A DNA stretch of 58,569 nucleotides from JAGXFP01 sp039714535. Its GTDB lineage: Bacteria; Desulfobacterota; Desulfobulbia; Desulfobulbales; JAGXFP01. Shown here piece after piece: positions 19,792 through 28,709 of this stretch. The first letter of the stretch is position 1, and each line of letters starts with the position of its first letter. The stretch covers positions 1 through 58,569 of the forward strand of contig JBDLJC010000020.1 of the NCBI GenBank assembly GCA_039714535.1, in the 5' to 3' direction. The position numbers were made by a program, and so were the translations under genes. The notes below the pieces were generated by a model. That model searched no databases, was not told the origin of the DNA, and worked only from the letters and a program-made list of their open reading frames with translations.

Positions 19792-21456
19792 ATGCGCAGT
19801 GATTTAATGAAGAAAGGGCTGGAGAGAGCGCCACATCGATCGCTTTTAAAAGCCATAGGCTACACCAATGAAGAGATCAGCCGCCCCCTGATCGGCGTCG
19901 GCCACGCCCACAACGAGATTATCCCCGGCCACGTCCATCTGGACCGAATCCTGGAGGCAGTCAAGACCGGGATCAGGATGGCGGGTGGCACCCCAATTTC
20001 ATTCGGGACCATCGGAGTTTGCGACGGCATCGCCATGAATCACCAAGGGATGAAATACTCCCTGGCCAGCCGGGAGATCATCGCCGACTCGGTGGAGATC
20101 ATGGCCCAGGCCCATCCTTTCGACGCCATGGTTTTAATCCCCAACTGCGACAAGGTCACACCGGGCATGCTGATGGCCATGCTCCGGGTCAACATCCCAG
20201 CCCTGATGGTTAGCGGCGGCCCGATGCTGACTGGCCGTTTTAAAGGTAAAGACGTCCATCTGGTCAGTGTTTTTGAAGGGGTCGGTCAAGTCAAGGCCAA
20301 TACCATGAGCGAAGAAGACCTCAATGAACTGGAAGACGCCGCCTGCCCCGGCTGCGGTTCCTGCGCCGGGATGTTCACCGCCAACTCCATGAACTGCCTG
20401 GCCGAGGCTATCGGCTTGGCCCTGCCCGGTAATGGCACCATTCCGGCGGTGGCCGCCGCCCGCATCCGCTTGGCCAAAGAAGCCGGCATGGCGGTAATGA
20501 ACCTCCTCGACCAAAACATTCACCCCCGGGACATTGCCACCGCCGAAGCCTTTGAGAACGCCATGGCCGTTGATATGGCTCTGGGTTGCTCGACCAACAC
20601 CGTTCTCCATGTACCGGCCATCGCTAAAGAGGCCGAGGTTGCTATGCCTCTGACCCACTTCAACGAAGTAAGCCGCAAAACCCCCCATGTCTGCAGCCTC
20701 ATTCCCGGCGGCCCCCACAGCCTGCAGCAGCTTGACGAGGCGGGGGGGGTTCAGGCTGTAATGAAAGAATTACTGGCCACGGAGGACGGACTCAATCTCG
20801 AGGTGATGACCGCCACCGGCAAAACCCTCAAAGACAACCTGGCCAAGGCAGAAATCCGGGACCGCGAGATAATCAAACCAGTCAATGCGCCTTATCACAA
20901 AGAGGGCGGCATCGCCATCCTCTACGGCAACCTGGCTCCGGATGGTTCCGTGGTCAAGCAATCGGCGGTAGTACCCGAGATGCTTGTCCACAGCGGTCCG
21001 GCCCGAGTCTACGACTCCGAAGAAGAGGCCCAGAATGCCATCCTCGGCGGCCAGATAAACAGTGGCGACGTGATAGTTATTCGTTACTGCGGCCCCAGGG
21101 GCGGACCCGGCATGCCGGAAATGCTTTCACCAACTTCGGCAGTCATCGGCCTGGGCTTGGGCGGCAGTGTCGCCCTGATCACCGATGGCCGGTTCAGCGG
21201 CGGCACCCAGGGAGCCTGTATCGGTCACGTTTCTCCGGAAGCTGCCGACGGCGGGCCTATCGCTTTGGTCCAAGAGGGAGATACCATCTCTATCGACATC
21301 CCCAGCCGCAGCATAACCCTTGAGGTAGCCGAAGACGAATTAAGCAAGCGCCGCACCGCCTGGCAGCCTCCGGCCCCAAAAATCACCAGCGGTTATGTGG
21401 CCCGCTATGCTAAACAGGTCACATCCGGCAGCACCGGCGCGGTCTTGAAAGATTGA
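19792..21456 (+). CDS. ilvD: Dihydroxy-acid dehydratase
   Basis: This 554-residue enzyme dehydrates 2,3-dihydroxy-isovalerate and 2,3-dihydroxy-3-methylvalerate, the third step of valine and isoleucine synthesis. The Fe-S ligand motifs are present: PNCDKVTPGM near residue 118 and ACPGCGSCAGMFTANSMNC near 184. The C-terminal TDGRFSGGTQG and HVSPEAADGGPIALV segments are typical. Length is normal. The start ATG has GGAGGC before it. No other branched-chain gene is adjacent. A strong terminator follows. Confidence 0.97.
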   Translation: MRSDLMKKGLERAPHRSLLKAIGYTNEEISRPLIGVGHAHNEIIPGHVHLDRILEAVKTGIRMAGGTPISFGTIGVCDGIAMNHQGMKYSLASREIIADSVEIMAQAHPFDAMVLIPNCDKVTPGMLMAMLRVNIPALMVSGGPMLTGRFKGKDVHLVSVFEGVGQVKANTMSEEDLNELEDAACPGCGSCAGMFTANSMNCLAEAIGLALPGNGTIPAVAAARIRLAKEAGMAVMNLLDQNIHPRDIATAEAFENAMAVDMALGCSTNTVLHVPAIAKEAEVAMPLTHFNEVSRKTPHVCSLIPGGPHSLQQLDEAGGVQAVMKELLATEDGLNLEVMTATGKTLKDNLAKAEIRDREIIKPVNAPYHKEGGIAILYGNLAPDGSVVKQSAVVPEMLVHSGPARVYDSEEEAQNAILGGQINSGDVIVIRYCGPRGGPGMPEMLSPTSAVIGLGLGGSVALITDGRFSGGTQGACIGHVSPEAADGGPIALVQEGDTISIDIPSRSITLEVAEDELSKRRTAWQPPAPKITSGYVARYAKQVTSGSTGAVLKD

Positions 21457-21495
21457 AAAGCGTGCCACTGAACCAAGACGGCAAGAAACACCTAT

Positions 21496-21530
21496 AAGGG
21501 TATAGCAATCCCGATATTGCTATACCCTTT
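21496..21530 (+). terminator. Rho-independent terminator of ilvD
   Basis: A perfect 14-base stem (21496-21509 with 21516-21529) around a six-base loop CCCGAT ends in TTT. The open frame leading into lptD formally begins inside the second arm, so that frame start cannot be the real one. Confidence 0.85.
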
Positions 21531-21680
21531 GTCTACTTTTCAAGAGTCAATCAAGTCTCACCGGCGACTACGGCCTGTAAACAGCCGACAGTTGCCGTCA
21601 ATAAACCACCGCCAGGTCATCAGGTTGCAACCATCTCCTTCCCCATATTATTCTTTGAACCAACTGGCCAAATTGGCCTC

Positions 21681-21840
21681 TGTACCGCAAGGGTTCTGTT
21701 TAATCCCCCCTTGTGGAGGGCATGGGTCTCGATGTCTCGTGGACTCACTTATCGGTTCGGGCCGACGAGCGGCTCAACTCAGCTTTGTACCGCAAGGGCA
21801 TAAGTTTCGTTCGAGCCGACGAGCGGCTCAACTCAGCTTT
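21681..21840. repeat. Repeat block at the 5' end of lptD
   Basis: A 32-base unit at 21755-21786 recurs at 21809-21840 with one mismatch, 54 bases apart, which keeps the frame. A 13-base piece TGTACCGCAAGGG occurs at 21681-21693 and again at 21786-21798. Palindromic cores (CCCCCCTTGTGGAGGG) recall the repeats at 7.8 and 12.7 kb. When translated, the unit gives GRRAAQLSF and SRRAAQLSF directly before the signal peptide core. Confidence 0.7.
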
Positions 21841-24036
21841 ATTCTCCTGTTGGCCCTGGCGTTTACCGGCCAGGCCAATCAGAGCGGGGCCGAGGAATAC
21901 ACCGCTGAACCATGGGCTCTTGAAGCCAACCAAATCACCTACCATACCAACCCTCAACAGATCACCGCTGAAGGAGATGTTGTCCTTCGCCATACAGAGG
22001 AACAGTCCGCCAAGCCCTTGGAGATCAGAGCCGACACCGTGACATATCTGACCACGGGTTCAGTGCTTGACGCCCGGGGCAATGTCTTCCTGAAAGAGGA
22101 AAGCGGCACCATCTCGGCCAGCAGCATTCTGCTGAACCTGCAGGATCAAACCGGCAAGCTGACCTCTACCACCGTCTCCCTGGCCGATCATGAAATTAAG
22201 TTCAGCGGCGAACGGGTCGAAAAAATTGCCAGTGATCGTTATGTTTTTTTCGGCGGCAAAGCGACCTCCTGCCAGACCGACGGCAACAAATCCCCCGCCT
22301 GGTCGATAAACTGGCGCAAGGCCGATATCACTATTAACGGCATGGCCTACCTGAAACACGCAACCTTTAAGGTAAAGAAGGTCCCACTGCTATACATTCC
22401 ATATCTGGCCCTGCCCGCCAAAACCACCAGACAGACAGGCTTCCTGTTCCCGGAAATTTCCCACTCCAGCCGGGACGGAATCGGTTTTACTACTCCCCTC
22501 TTTATAAATCTGTCGCCCAGCAGTGACCTGACCTTTTTCCCCGGTTATTACGAAAAACGCGGCACTTTCGCGGGCCTGGAGTTCCGCTCTGTTAGCGATT
22601 ACAACTCCCGAACCACCCTGGCCATCAACTACCTGGATGACCGCACCAAGGATCCGGGGCCGCCGGCCAGCCCTGACGATTACCGCCAGGACGGTTACCT
22701 GCGGGCCGAGCATGACCGTTACTGGGTCCGGGGTAAAGCCGACCACTATTTTTCCCAAAACTCGGTTCTGCGACTCGATGTCGATGCAGTTTCGGACCAG
22801 GACTTCCTCCATGAATACCGGGACGGAATAAGCGGTTTTTCCCAGAGCAACCGTAATTTTCTTAACGATTTCAAGCGCAGCCTCCAGGAGGCAAGTCTTA
22901 ATTTTCGGGAATCGATTCTCCAGTTGTCCCGTCGCGGCCAACTTGGCAGCGGCGGCCTGGAAGTACGCTATGTAGATGACCCCTTGGCCAAATTAACCGG
23001 GACCGAACCAGCGCAGACCTTGCCCCGGGCCCTGTACAGCACCCGCCTGCCGCTGCTCAACAATCTACCCCTCAGTCTCGGCTGGGATTCCGAATATGTC
23101 TATTACCGGCCGGAGGAGGGCATCGGCTACCAGCGGTTGGATCTCTTGCCGAGACTGATTATGCCCATGCCATTTGGCGCCCTGATCGAAGGCACCATCG
23201 CCGGCGGTTTTCGCGAAACGGCTTATCGGGTTGAGACTATCGGTACTCCGACAAGCGGCTGGAACTCGACCAACGCCAAAAACCGTAACACCTGGGATTT
23301 CACAACCAACATGGCCACCCTTCTGAGCCGCGACTTCCTCATCACCGCTGAGCGCAGGCTCACCCACACCTTCCGCCCCAACCTGCGCTACAACTACCGG
23401 ACCAGCACCGATCAGAGCGAGCTGCCAAACCTGGATGGTTTTGACCGCCTGGCCGATGATAACAGCTTGACCCTTGAGCTGAATAACTACTTCCGCTCGG
23501 GCAATGCCGATCCAAAGATCCTCCCGAACCGGCAGCTCGGTTATCTCAAGTTAAAGCAATCTTACAATCTCCAAGAGGCCAGACGCGATCTGACCAGGCC
23601 CGGCGATAAGCGACGACCTTTTTCAGATCTGGCCCTGGATCTGGAGATATCCCCGTTAACCAACCTGTTCTTCCGTTACCAAACGGCGTTGGATGTCTAC
23701 GGCCAAGGGGTGGGCCGCTATAACCTGCAAGGCAGATACCACAATAGCCGACAAGATAGGCTGACAATAGACTACGACTATGTGAAGGGCGTGGCCACAA
23801 ACCTGAACATCTCAACCCAACTCCAATTAACCGATAAACTCTCAGCCCGTTACAACACCAGCAGATCATTGCTGGATAACCACGCAACCGCCGAAACAAT
23901 CGGCCTCCTCTATAACTCGCAGTGTTGGGGGGTAGAACTAACCAGCAGCAGGGACTCCGAAGACCGCCGGGTGATGCTGACCTTCTCCCTGACCGGGATC
24001 GGCAAGGCTCTGGAACTGCGTAAATCCGAAATATAA
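21739..24036 (+). CDS. lptD: LPS-assembly protein LptD (outer-membrane beta barrel)
   Basis: LptD inserts lipopolysaccharide into the outer leaflet of the outer membrane. After a signal-like core (SFILLLALAFTGQA) comes the N-terminal OstA jellyroll (WALEANQITYHTNPQQITAEGDVVL onward, ~45-200). The long barrel with alternating aromatic strands extends to the C-terminus. Cysteines that could form the family disulfide are in ATSCQTDG and YNSQCWGVEL. No ATG exists in frame before the signal core; GTG 21739 is a tentative start, and the n-region of the signal is encoded by repeat DNA. The open frame extends back to 21517, inside the ilvD terminator. Family call is firm, start is not. Confidence 0.85.
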   Translation: MDSLIGSGRRAAQLSFVPQGHKFRSSRRAAQLSFILLLALAFTGQANQSGAEEYTAEPWALEANQITYHTNPQQITAEGDVVLRHTEEQSAKPLEIRADTVTYLTTGSVLDARGNVFLKEESGTISASSILLNLQDQTGKLTSTTVSLADHEIKFSGERVEKIASDRYVFFGGKATSCQTDGNKSPAWSINWRKADITINGMAYLKHATFKVKKVPLLYIPYLALPAKTTRQTGFLFPEISHSSRDGIGFTTPLFINLSPSSDLTFFPGYYEKRGTFAGLEFRSVSDYNSRTTLAINYLDDRTKDPGPPASPDDYRQDGYLRAEHDRYWVRGKADHYFSQNSVLRLDVDAVSDQDFLHEYRDGISGFSQSNRNFLNDFKRSLQEASLNFRESILQLSRRGQLGSGGLEVRYVDDPLAKLTGTEPAQTLPRALYSTRLPLLNNLPLSLGWDSEYVYYRPEEGIGYQRLDLLPRLIMPMPFGALIEGTIAGGFRETAYRVETIGTPTSGWNSTNAKNRNTWDFTTNMATLLSRDFLITAERRLTHTFRPNLRYNYRTSTDQSELPNLDGFDRLADDNSLTLELNNYFRSGNADPKILPNRQLGYLKLKQSYNLQEARRDLTRPGDKRRPFSDLALDLEISPLTNLFFRYQTALDVYGQGVGRYNLQGRYHNSRQDRLTIDYDYVKGVATNLNISTQLQLTDKLSARYNTSRSLLDNHATAETIGLLYNSQCWGVELTSSRDSEDRRVMLTFSLTGIGKALELRKSEI

Positions 24037-24138
24037 TGGCCTCGCAGCCAAGCGGAGACTGCGAAGAAAACAATCGAAAGGTCAGCGCGAGCAGACCTAA
24101 TCACCTCCGGAAAACAATTAAGCCCAGACAGGACCGTC

Positions 24139-25113
24139 ATGACGAACCAAACAGCAGAAAAATACTACGATGTCTTTAACGGCGACAGCGACGGCATCTG
24201 CGCCCTGCACCAGCTACGGATGGCCGAACCTCGCCCCAACGCCACATTGATAACCGGGGTCAAGCGGGACATCCGGCTGCTTGACCATCTGGCCGGAATC
24301 GAGAACGCTGAAATAACTGTTTTTGACATTTCCCTTGATAGCAATCGGCAACCCTTGGCGGAACTGCTCAAGCACAACCGGGTTTGTTATATTGATCATC
24401 ATTATGCCGGGGAATTACCGGACTCGGCCAACCTGGAGAGCCACATACATCCGGAACCGGAAACATGCACCTCGCTGATCGTTGACCGGATGCTAGACGG
24501 CCGCTTCCGCAACTGGGCAATCACCGGGGCCTTCGGTGACAACCTGCATAAATCAGCCCAACAAGCGGCAGCCGGAACTACCCTTAATGATCGCGAACTG
24601 GAAATCCTCAGAGAACTCGGAGAACTTTTAAACTATAACGGCTACGGCAAATCAGTCGAAGATCTTTATTTTCACCCCGCTGACCTGTACAATGCCTTGA
24701 AAAATTACCGAGACCCCTTGGATTTCTGGCATTCTGCGCCGGAATTGGCTAAACTCCGTGAGGGCTTTGATGCCGACATGGCAAGTGGTCGCCAGATCCA
24801 ACCCTTCCGGGAAACTACGGTCGGCCGGATCTACCGTTTTCCGGCTGCCCCTTGGTGCCGCCGGGTCGCCGGAGTCTTTATCAACGAGAAGGCCAGAGAC
24901 CTGGAAAATATGGCCCATGCCCTGTTGGTAGACAACGGCAATAACACCATCATGGCAAGTATCCGGGCGCCGCTAACCAACCGGATCGGGGCGGACCAGC
25001 TGTGCCGCGCCTTCCCCACCGGCGGCGGACGCCCGGCCGCAGCGGGGATCAACGAGTTACCGGTTGAAATGCTGAATGAATTTATAACCACCTTTGACGA
25101 GGTTTTTGGATGA
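24139..25113 (+). CDS. DHH-family phosphoesterase
   Basis: This 324-residue protein has the N-terminal metal motifs of the DHH superfamily: FNGDSDGICALHQL (~14-27), VFDISLD (~55) and the signature YIDHHYAG (~84-91), with a further Asp in GAFGDNLH. A C-terminal DHHA1-like substrate domain includes GGGRPAAAGI. Family members include nano-RNases, cyclic di-AMP phosphodiesterases and RecJ. This one is short, without membrane or nucleic-acid domains, so its substrate is open. It overlaps the transglycosylase gene by four bases (ATGA). Confidence 0.85.
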   Translation: MTNQTAEKYYDVFNGDSDGICALHQLRMAEPRPNATLITGVKRDIRLLDHLAGIENAEITVFDISLDSNRQPLAELLKHNRVCYIDHHYAGELPDSANLESHIHPEPETCTSLIVDRMLDGRFRNWAITGAFGDNLHKSAQQAAAGTTLNDRELEILRELGELLNYNGYGKSVEDLYFHPADLYNALKNYRDPLDFWHSAPELAKLREGFDADMASGRQIQPFRETTVGRIYRFPAAPWCRRVAGVFINEKARDLENMAHALLVDNGNNTIMASIRAPLTNRIGADQLCRAFPTGGGRPAAAGINELPVEMLNEFITTFDEVFG

Positions 25114-26177
25114 TAAAAGACAAAATGAGCAGCACGACACGCAAGCAGCTGGTTACCCTGATGCTTGGTGCCTTACTGGTCCTGCCACTTATTACCGGGA
25201 CCGCCACCGCGGCCTCGGCTAAAGCCAAACCACTGGCCGCTGATCTGGTTGAAGACGGCCAACTCATCAATCTCACCAGTTCACGTTATCAAAAACTTTT
25301 CTATGAACTGCAAGAAAAACACGGCTTCAAGCGCCAGGAGCTGGACAAACTCTTTAAAGACGTCGCCATTCTGCGCCGTCCTTTGGAGCTCATGGACAAG
25401 CAATGGGAATCACGACCCTGGTACGAATATTACCCTCGCTTCATCACCGGCAAGACCATCAACGAAGGCCGCAAGAAGCTCAAAAAACATCGAAAACTCC
25501 TGGACCGGATTGAAAAAGAGCTGGGCGTTGAGCGGGAAATCGTGGTGGCCATCTGGGGCATCGAAAGCAGGTACGGCAAACATAAGGGGGCGTTTAATAT
25601 GTTCAGAACCCTTAACACCATGTTCGATGCCTACCCGCGTCGGAGCGACTTTTACCGGGAACAGTTAATCAACTATCTCCTGCTCTGCCGCGAAAACAAG
25701 ATCGATCCCCATGGGATTACCGGTTCTTACGGAGGCGCCTTCGGCCAAACCCAGTTTATCCCCTCAAGTTTCCGTGAATATGCGGTAGATTTCGACAATG
25801 ACAATCGGCGCGATGTCTGGGCTTCAATTCCGGACATCCTGGCCAGCATCGCCAACTATCTTCACCGCTACAAGTGGACTTTCAAGGCGCCTATCTACAT
25901 GGATATCGGCAAGGAATTAAAGGGGGGGAAACTGAAAGAAGCCTACAAGAAAGGCAGAAAAGGACTCTTACCCTGGCGCGAGGTCATGGCTACCCAGAAG
26001 GTGCCGATGATCCCCACCCCCGATAACCGGGAAGTGACCATCGTCGGTCTTGAACAAAAAAACGGCACCATGCGCTACCTGGCTGGCTATCCCAATTTCC
26101 AGGCCATAACCAAGTGGAACAACTCCAACCGCTACGCGATGGCGGTGACCAAGCTGGCGGCCCGCTTCAAAGACTGA
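25110..26177 (+). CDS. mltB: Lytic murein transglycosylase, MltB-like
   Basis: This 355-residue exported protein has a signal peptide (residues ~12-35, ending GTATAASA). The transglycosylase domain has catalytic Glu152 in IWGIESRYGKHKG, plus the family motifs YGGAFGQTQFIPSSF and NDNRRDVWASIPDILASIANYL. MltB-type enzymes cleave peptidoglycan strands between MurNAc and GlcNAc to give 1,6-anhydro ends. No lipobox is visible, so it may be periplasmic and not anchored. Translation is coupled to the upstream DHH gene by ATGA overlap. Confidence 0.9.
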   Translation: MIKDKMSSTTRKQLVTLMLGALLVLPLITGTATAASAKAKPLAADLVEDGQLINLTSSRYQKLFYELQEKHGFKRQELDKLFKDVAILRRPLELMDKQWESRPWYEYYPRFITGKTINEGRKKLKKHRKLLDRIEKELGVEREIVVAIWGIESRYGKHKGAFNMFRTLNTMFDAYPRRSDFYREQLINYLLLCRENKIDPHGITGSYGGAFGQTQFIPSSFREYAVDFDNDNRRDVWASIPDILASIANYLHRYKWTFKAPIYMDIGKELKGGKLKEAYKKGRKGLLPWREVMATQKVPMIPTPDNREVTIVGLEQKNGTMRYLAGYPNFQAITKWNNSNRYAMAVTKLAARFKD

Positions 26178-26215
26178 CGGCTTCGGCAGCTAAGCCCAAA
26201 CTTTACCCGGAACAA

Positions 26216-26249
26216 GGGGGAAGCGCTGCCCCACGACCTCGCTTCCCCC
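26216..26249. terminator. Hairpin between convergent genes
   Basis: A perfect 10-base stem GGGGGAAGCG/CGCTTCCCCC with a 14-base loop lies between the stops of the transglycosylase and the YqeY gene. No strong T run follows on either strand, so it may work as a weak two-way terminator or an mRNA end protector. Confidence 0.5.
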
Positions 26250-26333
26250 ACCACCACTCACAACCTTCGCTTATTTCCTGCTGGCGTATATTTGTATCTT
26301 CGCGCCCCCCCCCGATACGTCCACTATCTACCT

Positions 26334-26729
26334 TTAAAGGCTCTCCAGGATCTTGCGAACCAAATTGCCATCGGCCGCGCCGCCAAAGTTGGTCATGATC
26401 GGTTTCATGGCCTGCATCTTGTTGGCAAAGTCGCCAATATTAATATTAGCGGTTACCCAATCCCGAATCTCCGCCTCGGTTGGCTGCTTAGGCAGATAAC
26501 TTTCTAAAACCTGCATATAGTCGGAACTCTCAGCCCCGTTAATGGTCAACATTTCCGTTTCTGATTTAACCAGCTTACGGATCACGCCCTGGACTTCCTT
26601 GTCGGTCAACTCCTTATTGGGCTGCCGGGCAAATTCTCCCATAATTATCCGCAGAGTGGAAATTCGGGCCGTATCTTTAGCCAACATAGCCTCTTTCAGA
26701 TCAGCCTTGATCTTTTCCTGTAAACCCAT
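26334..26729 (-). CDS. yqeY: GatB/YqeY domain protein
   Basis: This 131-residue protein (MGLQEKIKADLKEAMLAKD) matches the YqeY family end to end, with the helical DLKEAM-KD-STLR pattern and the GGAADGNLVRKIL tail. The fold is shared with the tRNA-binding tail of GatB. YqeY proteins are often linked to translation or tRNA amidation, but no enzymatic role is established. I chose ATG 26729, with AAGGGG eight bases before it, over a longer frame. Confidence 0.9.
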   Translation of the reverse strand: MGLQEKIKADLKEAMLAKDTARISTLRIIMGEFARQPNKELTDKEVQGVIRKLVKSETEMLTINGAESSDYMQVLESYLPKQPTEAEIRDWVTANINIGDFANKMQAMKPIMTNFGGAADGNLVRKILESL

Positions 26730-27202
26730 AGTCCATCCCCTTTTAGTCACTCAACTCTACTAGTTGAAATATATTATTAAACTGCTATACTTTTCCGCCA
26801 CTTATAGTCATCTCTTCGGTTCTGCCAAAAGACAGGAGCCAGAATAACCGATTCCCCCGCCTTTTCCCACAATACCGGAGTCTCACAGATAAGCGAGGAC
26901 TTCTGGCTCGGCCGACCTTACTCCGACATTGTTATTGCAAAGAAACTTGACATCTTCTTCTTAAATCGTGAATAGCCAGCAATTAGCGACTAACATCTCA
27001 ACCTGAATTCGTTGCATTTGTCAGCTAACCACCATCTAACCACACCCACAACCTTCGTAAAGAGTTCCTAGCTTTCCGGGAAATAACGCTGCAGACTAAA
27101 ACTTGTGCTACCAATCTGGACAGAACGGCACGCCAACTGGCAAATATGGGGAATTAGACGAGGGATGAACCGGCTGCATAAAACAGCCGATTTTGTAAAG
27201 AA
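26730..27202. other. Gene-free region, 473 bases
   Basis: It lies between the YqeY start and the end of the NarL-type regulator, both on the minus strand. Open frames here are short or antisense and lack ribosome sites. I see no strong hairpin, tRNA or promoter consensus. It presumably holds the yqeY promoter. Confidence 0.4.
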
Positions 27203-27880
27203 CTACCAACAACCAGGATCAATAACCTTATTTTTAACCGCAAACCGGAAAAGATCCATCGGGGTCCGGGATTTGGCCTTTTCCATGATATTGGCCCGAT
27301 GCTTCTCAACGGTCTTGGGGCTAAGGCATAGTAAATCCGCTATTCTCTTATTGGTAGAGCCATCAAGGACCAACTGTAAAACCTGGAATTCCCTGTCACT
27401 CAAACCGCCGGGCAGCGGCGCGGTAACGAGCTTCCCCTTGGCTTTATCAGGATCGTACTCCCCTCCCAAGAAGCTTTTAACCACCGTCTGATTAACCTCA
27501 GGACTCAAATAATATTTGTCGTCTCGAACATGCTCAACAGCGGCAATCAGACAGTCCACCGGGGCCGACTTCAAGACATAGCCAATAGCCCCGTTGCTAA
27601 GAGCCCGGTGAATATAGGACACTTCCTCGTGCATCGAGAAGAAGACAACCTTTGTTTTCGGAGCAACCTCCAGGAACAGCGGACACAGGTCGAGACCATT
27701 AATGTCCGGTAGAGATATGTCCAGAATCACCACATCAGGCTTCAACTCACGGATCATGTCTACAGCCATCTCACCAGAATGAGCCTCACCGACGACCACC
27801 ATCCTCTCGTTGCCACTAAAAAGTTGCTTAACCGCCTCCAACACCAGTGGGTGATCTTCAACAACTACAATCCTTGTCAC
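27203..27880 (-). CDS. NarL/FixJ-family response regulator
   Basis: The protein has about 225 residues: a receiver domain (VVVEDHPLVLEA, phospho-acceptor Asp in VVILDISLP, Lys in YVLKSAP) and a LuxR-type helix-turn-helix (LSDREFQVLQLVLDGSTNKRIA, then KTVEKHRANIMEKAK). GTG 27880 follows TGGAGC and fits the receiver start; a frame extension to 27916 adds residues without homology. It sits downstream of a free HPt gene on the same strand and opposite a hybrid kinase. This suggests the phosphorelay hybrid kinase, HPt, regulator, which is inferred from proximity. Confidence 0.87.
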   Translation of the reverse strand: MTRIVVVEDHPLVLEAVKQLFSGNERMVVVGEAHSGEMAVDMIRELKPDVVILDISLPDINGLDLCPLFLEVAPKTKVVFFSMHEEVSYIHRALSNGAIGYVLKSAPVDCLIAAVEHVRDDKYYLSPEVNQTVVKSFLGGEYDPDKAKGKLVTAPLPGGLSDREFQVLQLVLDGSTNKRIADLLCLSPKTVEKHRANIMEKAKSRTPMDLFRFAVKNKVIDPGCW

Positions 27881-28010
27881 ATGCGTAGCTCCAGATCTAA
27901 CTTTGATTATTAACAAATCAGCTAAGAATCAATATGTATAGCAAAATCCCACCACCATTTAAACAGTAAAGATTATTATTCCCAGCAAAACGATAGGCAA
28001 TAAAGCAGCC

Positions 28011-28406
28011 CTACTTCGTCAACTCCTTGCAATAGCAACGCAACCGGGCAATTTCTCTTTCCACTATCAGGAAACAGGCCTCGCTTTTCGGCAAATCACC
28101 TGATTTGCCGAGCTCTTCAAGAACTGCAGCAGCATCCATCAAGGAGTGTGCAGAAAGAACCGCCGCCCCACCTTTAATAGAATGGGCAACCTGGCAAACC
28201 ACATCTAAATTAGCCTCTGCCAAAGCAGCGGCAATGGCCTTAAGCTGAATATCCAAGAACCCCAAGGACTCCAGAAGAAGCCCTTGGAACATCATCCGGT
28301 CGCCACCAAGCATATTAACACAGCTTTCAAAGTCGAGGGGAGGGACCAAGATATCCTCTTGCTCGCCACTGGAGGATAAAGCCGGTGCTGCCAATTTATT
28401 TTTCAT
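28011..28406 (-). CDS. Stand-alone histidine phosphotransfer (HPt) protein
   Basis: This 131-residue protein is a four-helix HPt domain after a ~20-residue flexible tail. The phospho-accepting His75 is intact in QVAHSIKGGAAVLSA, with the conserved Lys and Gly after it. HPt proteins pass phosphate from a hybrid kinase receiver to a final regulator. It stands between the NarL-type regulator (130 bases downstream) and the divergent hybrid kinase (28710). The HPt-like piece after that kinase has lost its His, so this protein is the likely working relay. Confidence 0.85.
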   Translation of the reverse strand: MKNKLAAPALSSSGEQEDILVPPLDFESCVNMLGGDRMMFQGLLLESLGFLDIQLKAIAAALAEANLDVVCQVAHSIKGGAAVLSAHSLMDAAAVLEELGKSGDLPKSEACFLIVEREIARLRCYCKELTK

Positions 28407-28709
28407 AAATCAATCAATTTGATTTTAACGATAAAATCATCACTATTACCACGTTTTCGTGGCTAAGAGACAAAATACATTACAACATTATTAACTGTAA
28501 TTAAAATCAACACGCAAAATTTTCGTTATATTTCTTCGAGATATAACTGTTTGCATGATGCAATTAAAGGTAATATCATCGATACAGTAGCGTTAAATCA
28601 AACAACAGCCGGCGAAACACCTTGGCAGAGGATGATAGTCTTGGCGGCGGAGAACATGTTGTAATCTCTCTTCTTCGGTGCCCAAAGAAAATTCTAATGA
28701 GAAGATACA
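28407..28709. promoter_or_regulatory. Divergent promoter region between HPt and hybrid kinase genes
   Basis: This AT-rich stretch of 303 bases separates the two divergent genes. A small hairpin CCACG-TTTT-CGTGG lies at 28449-28462. No confident -35/-10 pair stands out. Both signalling genes must be transcribed from here. Confidence 0.4.
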
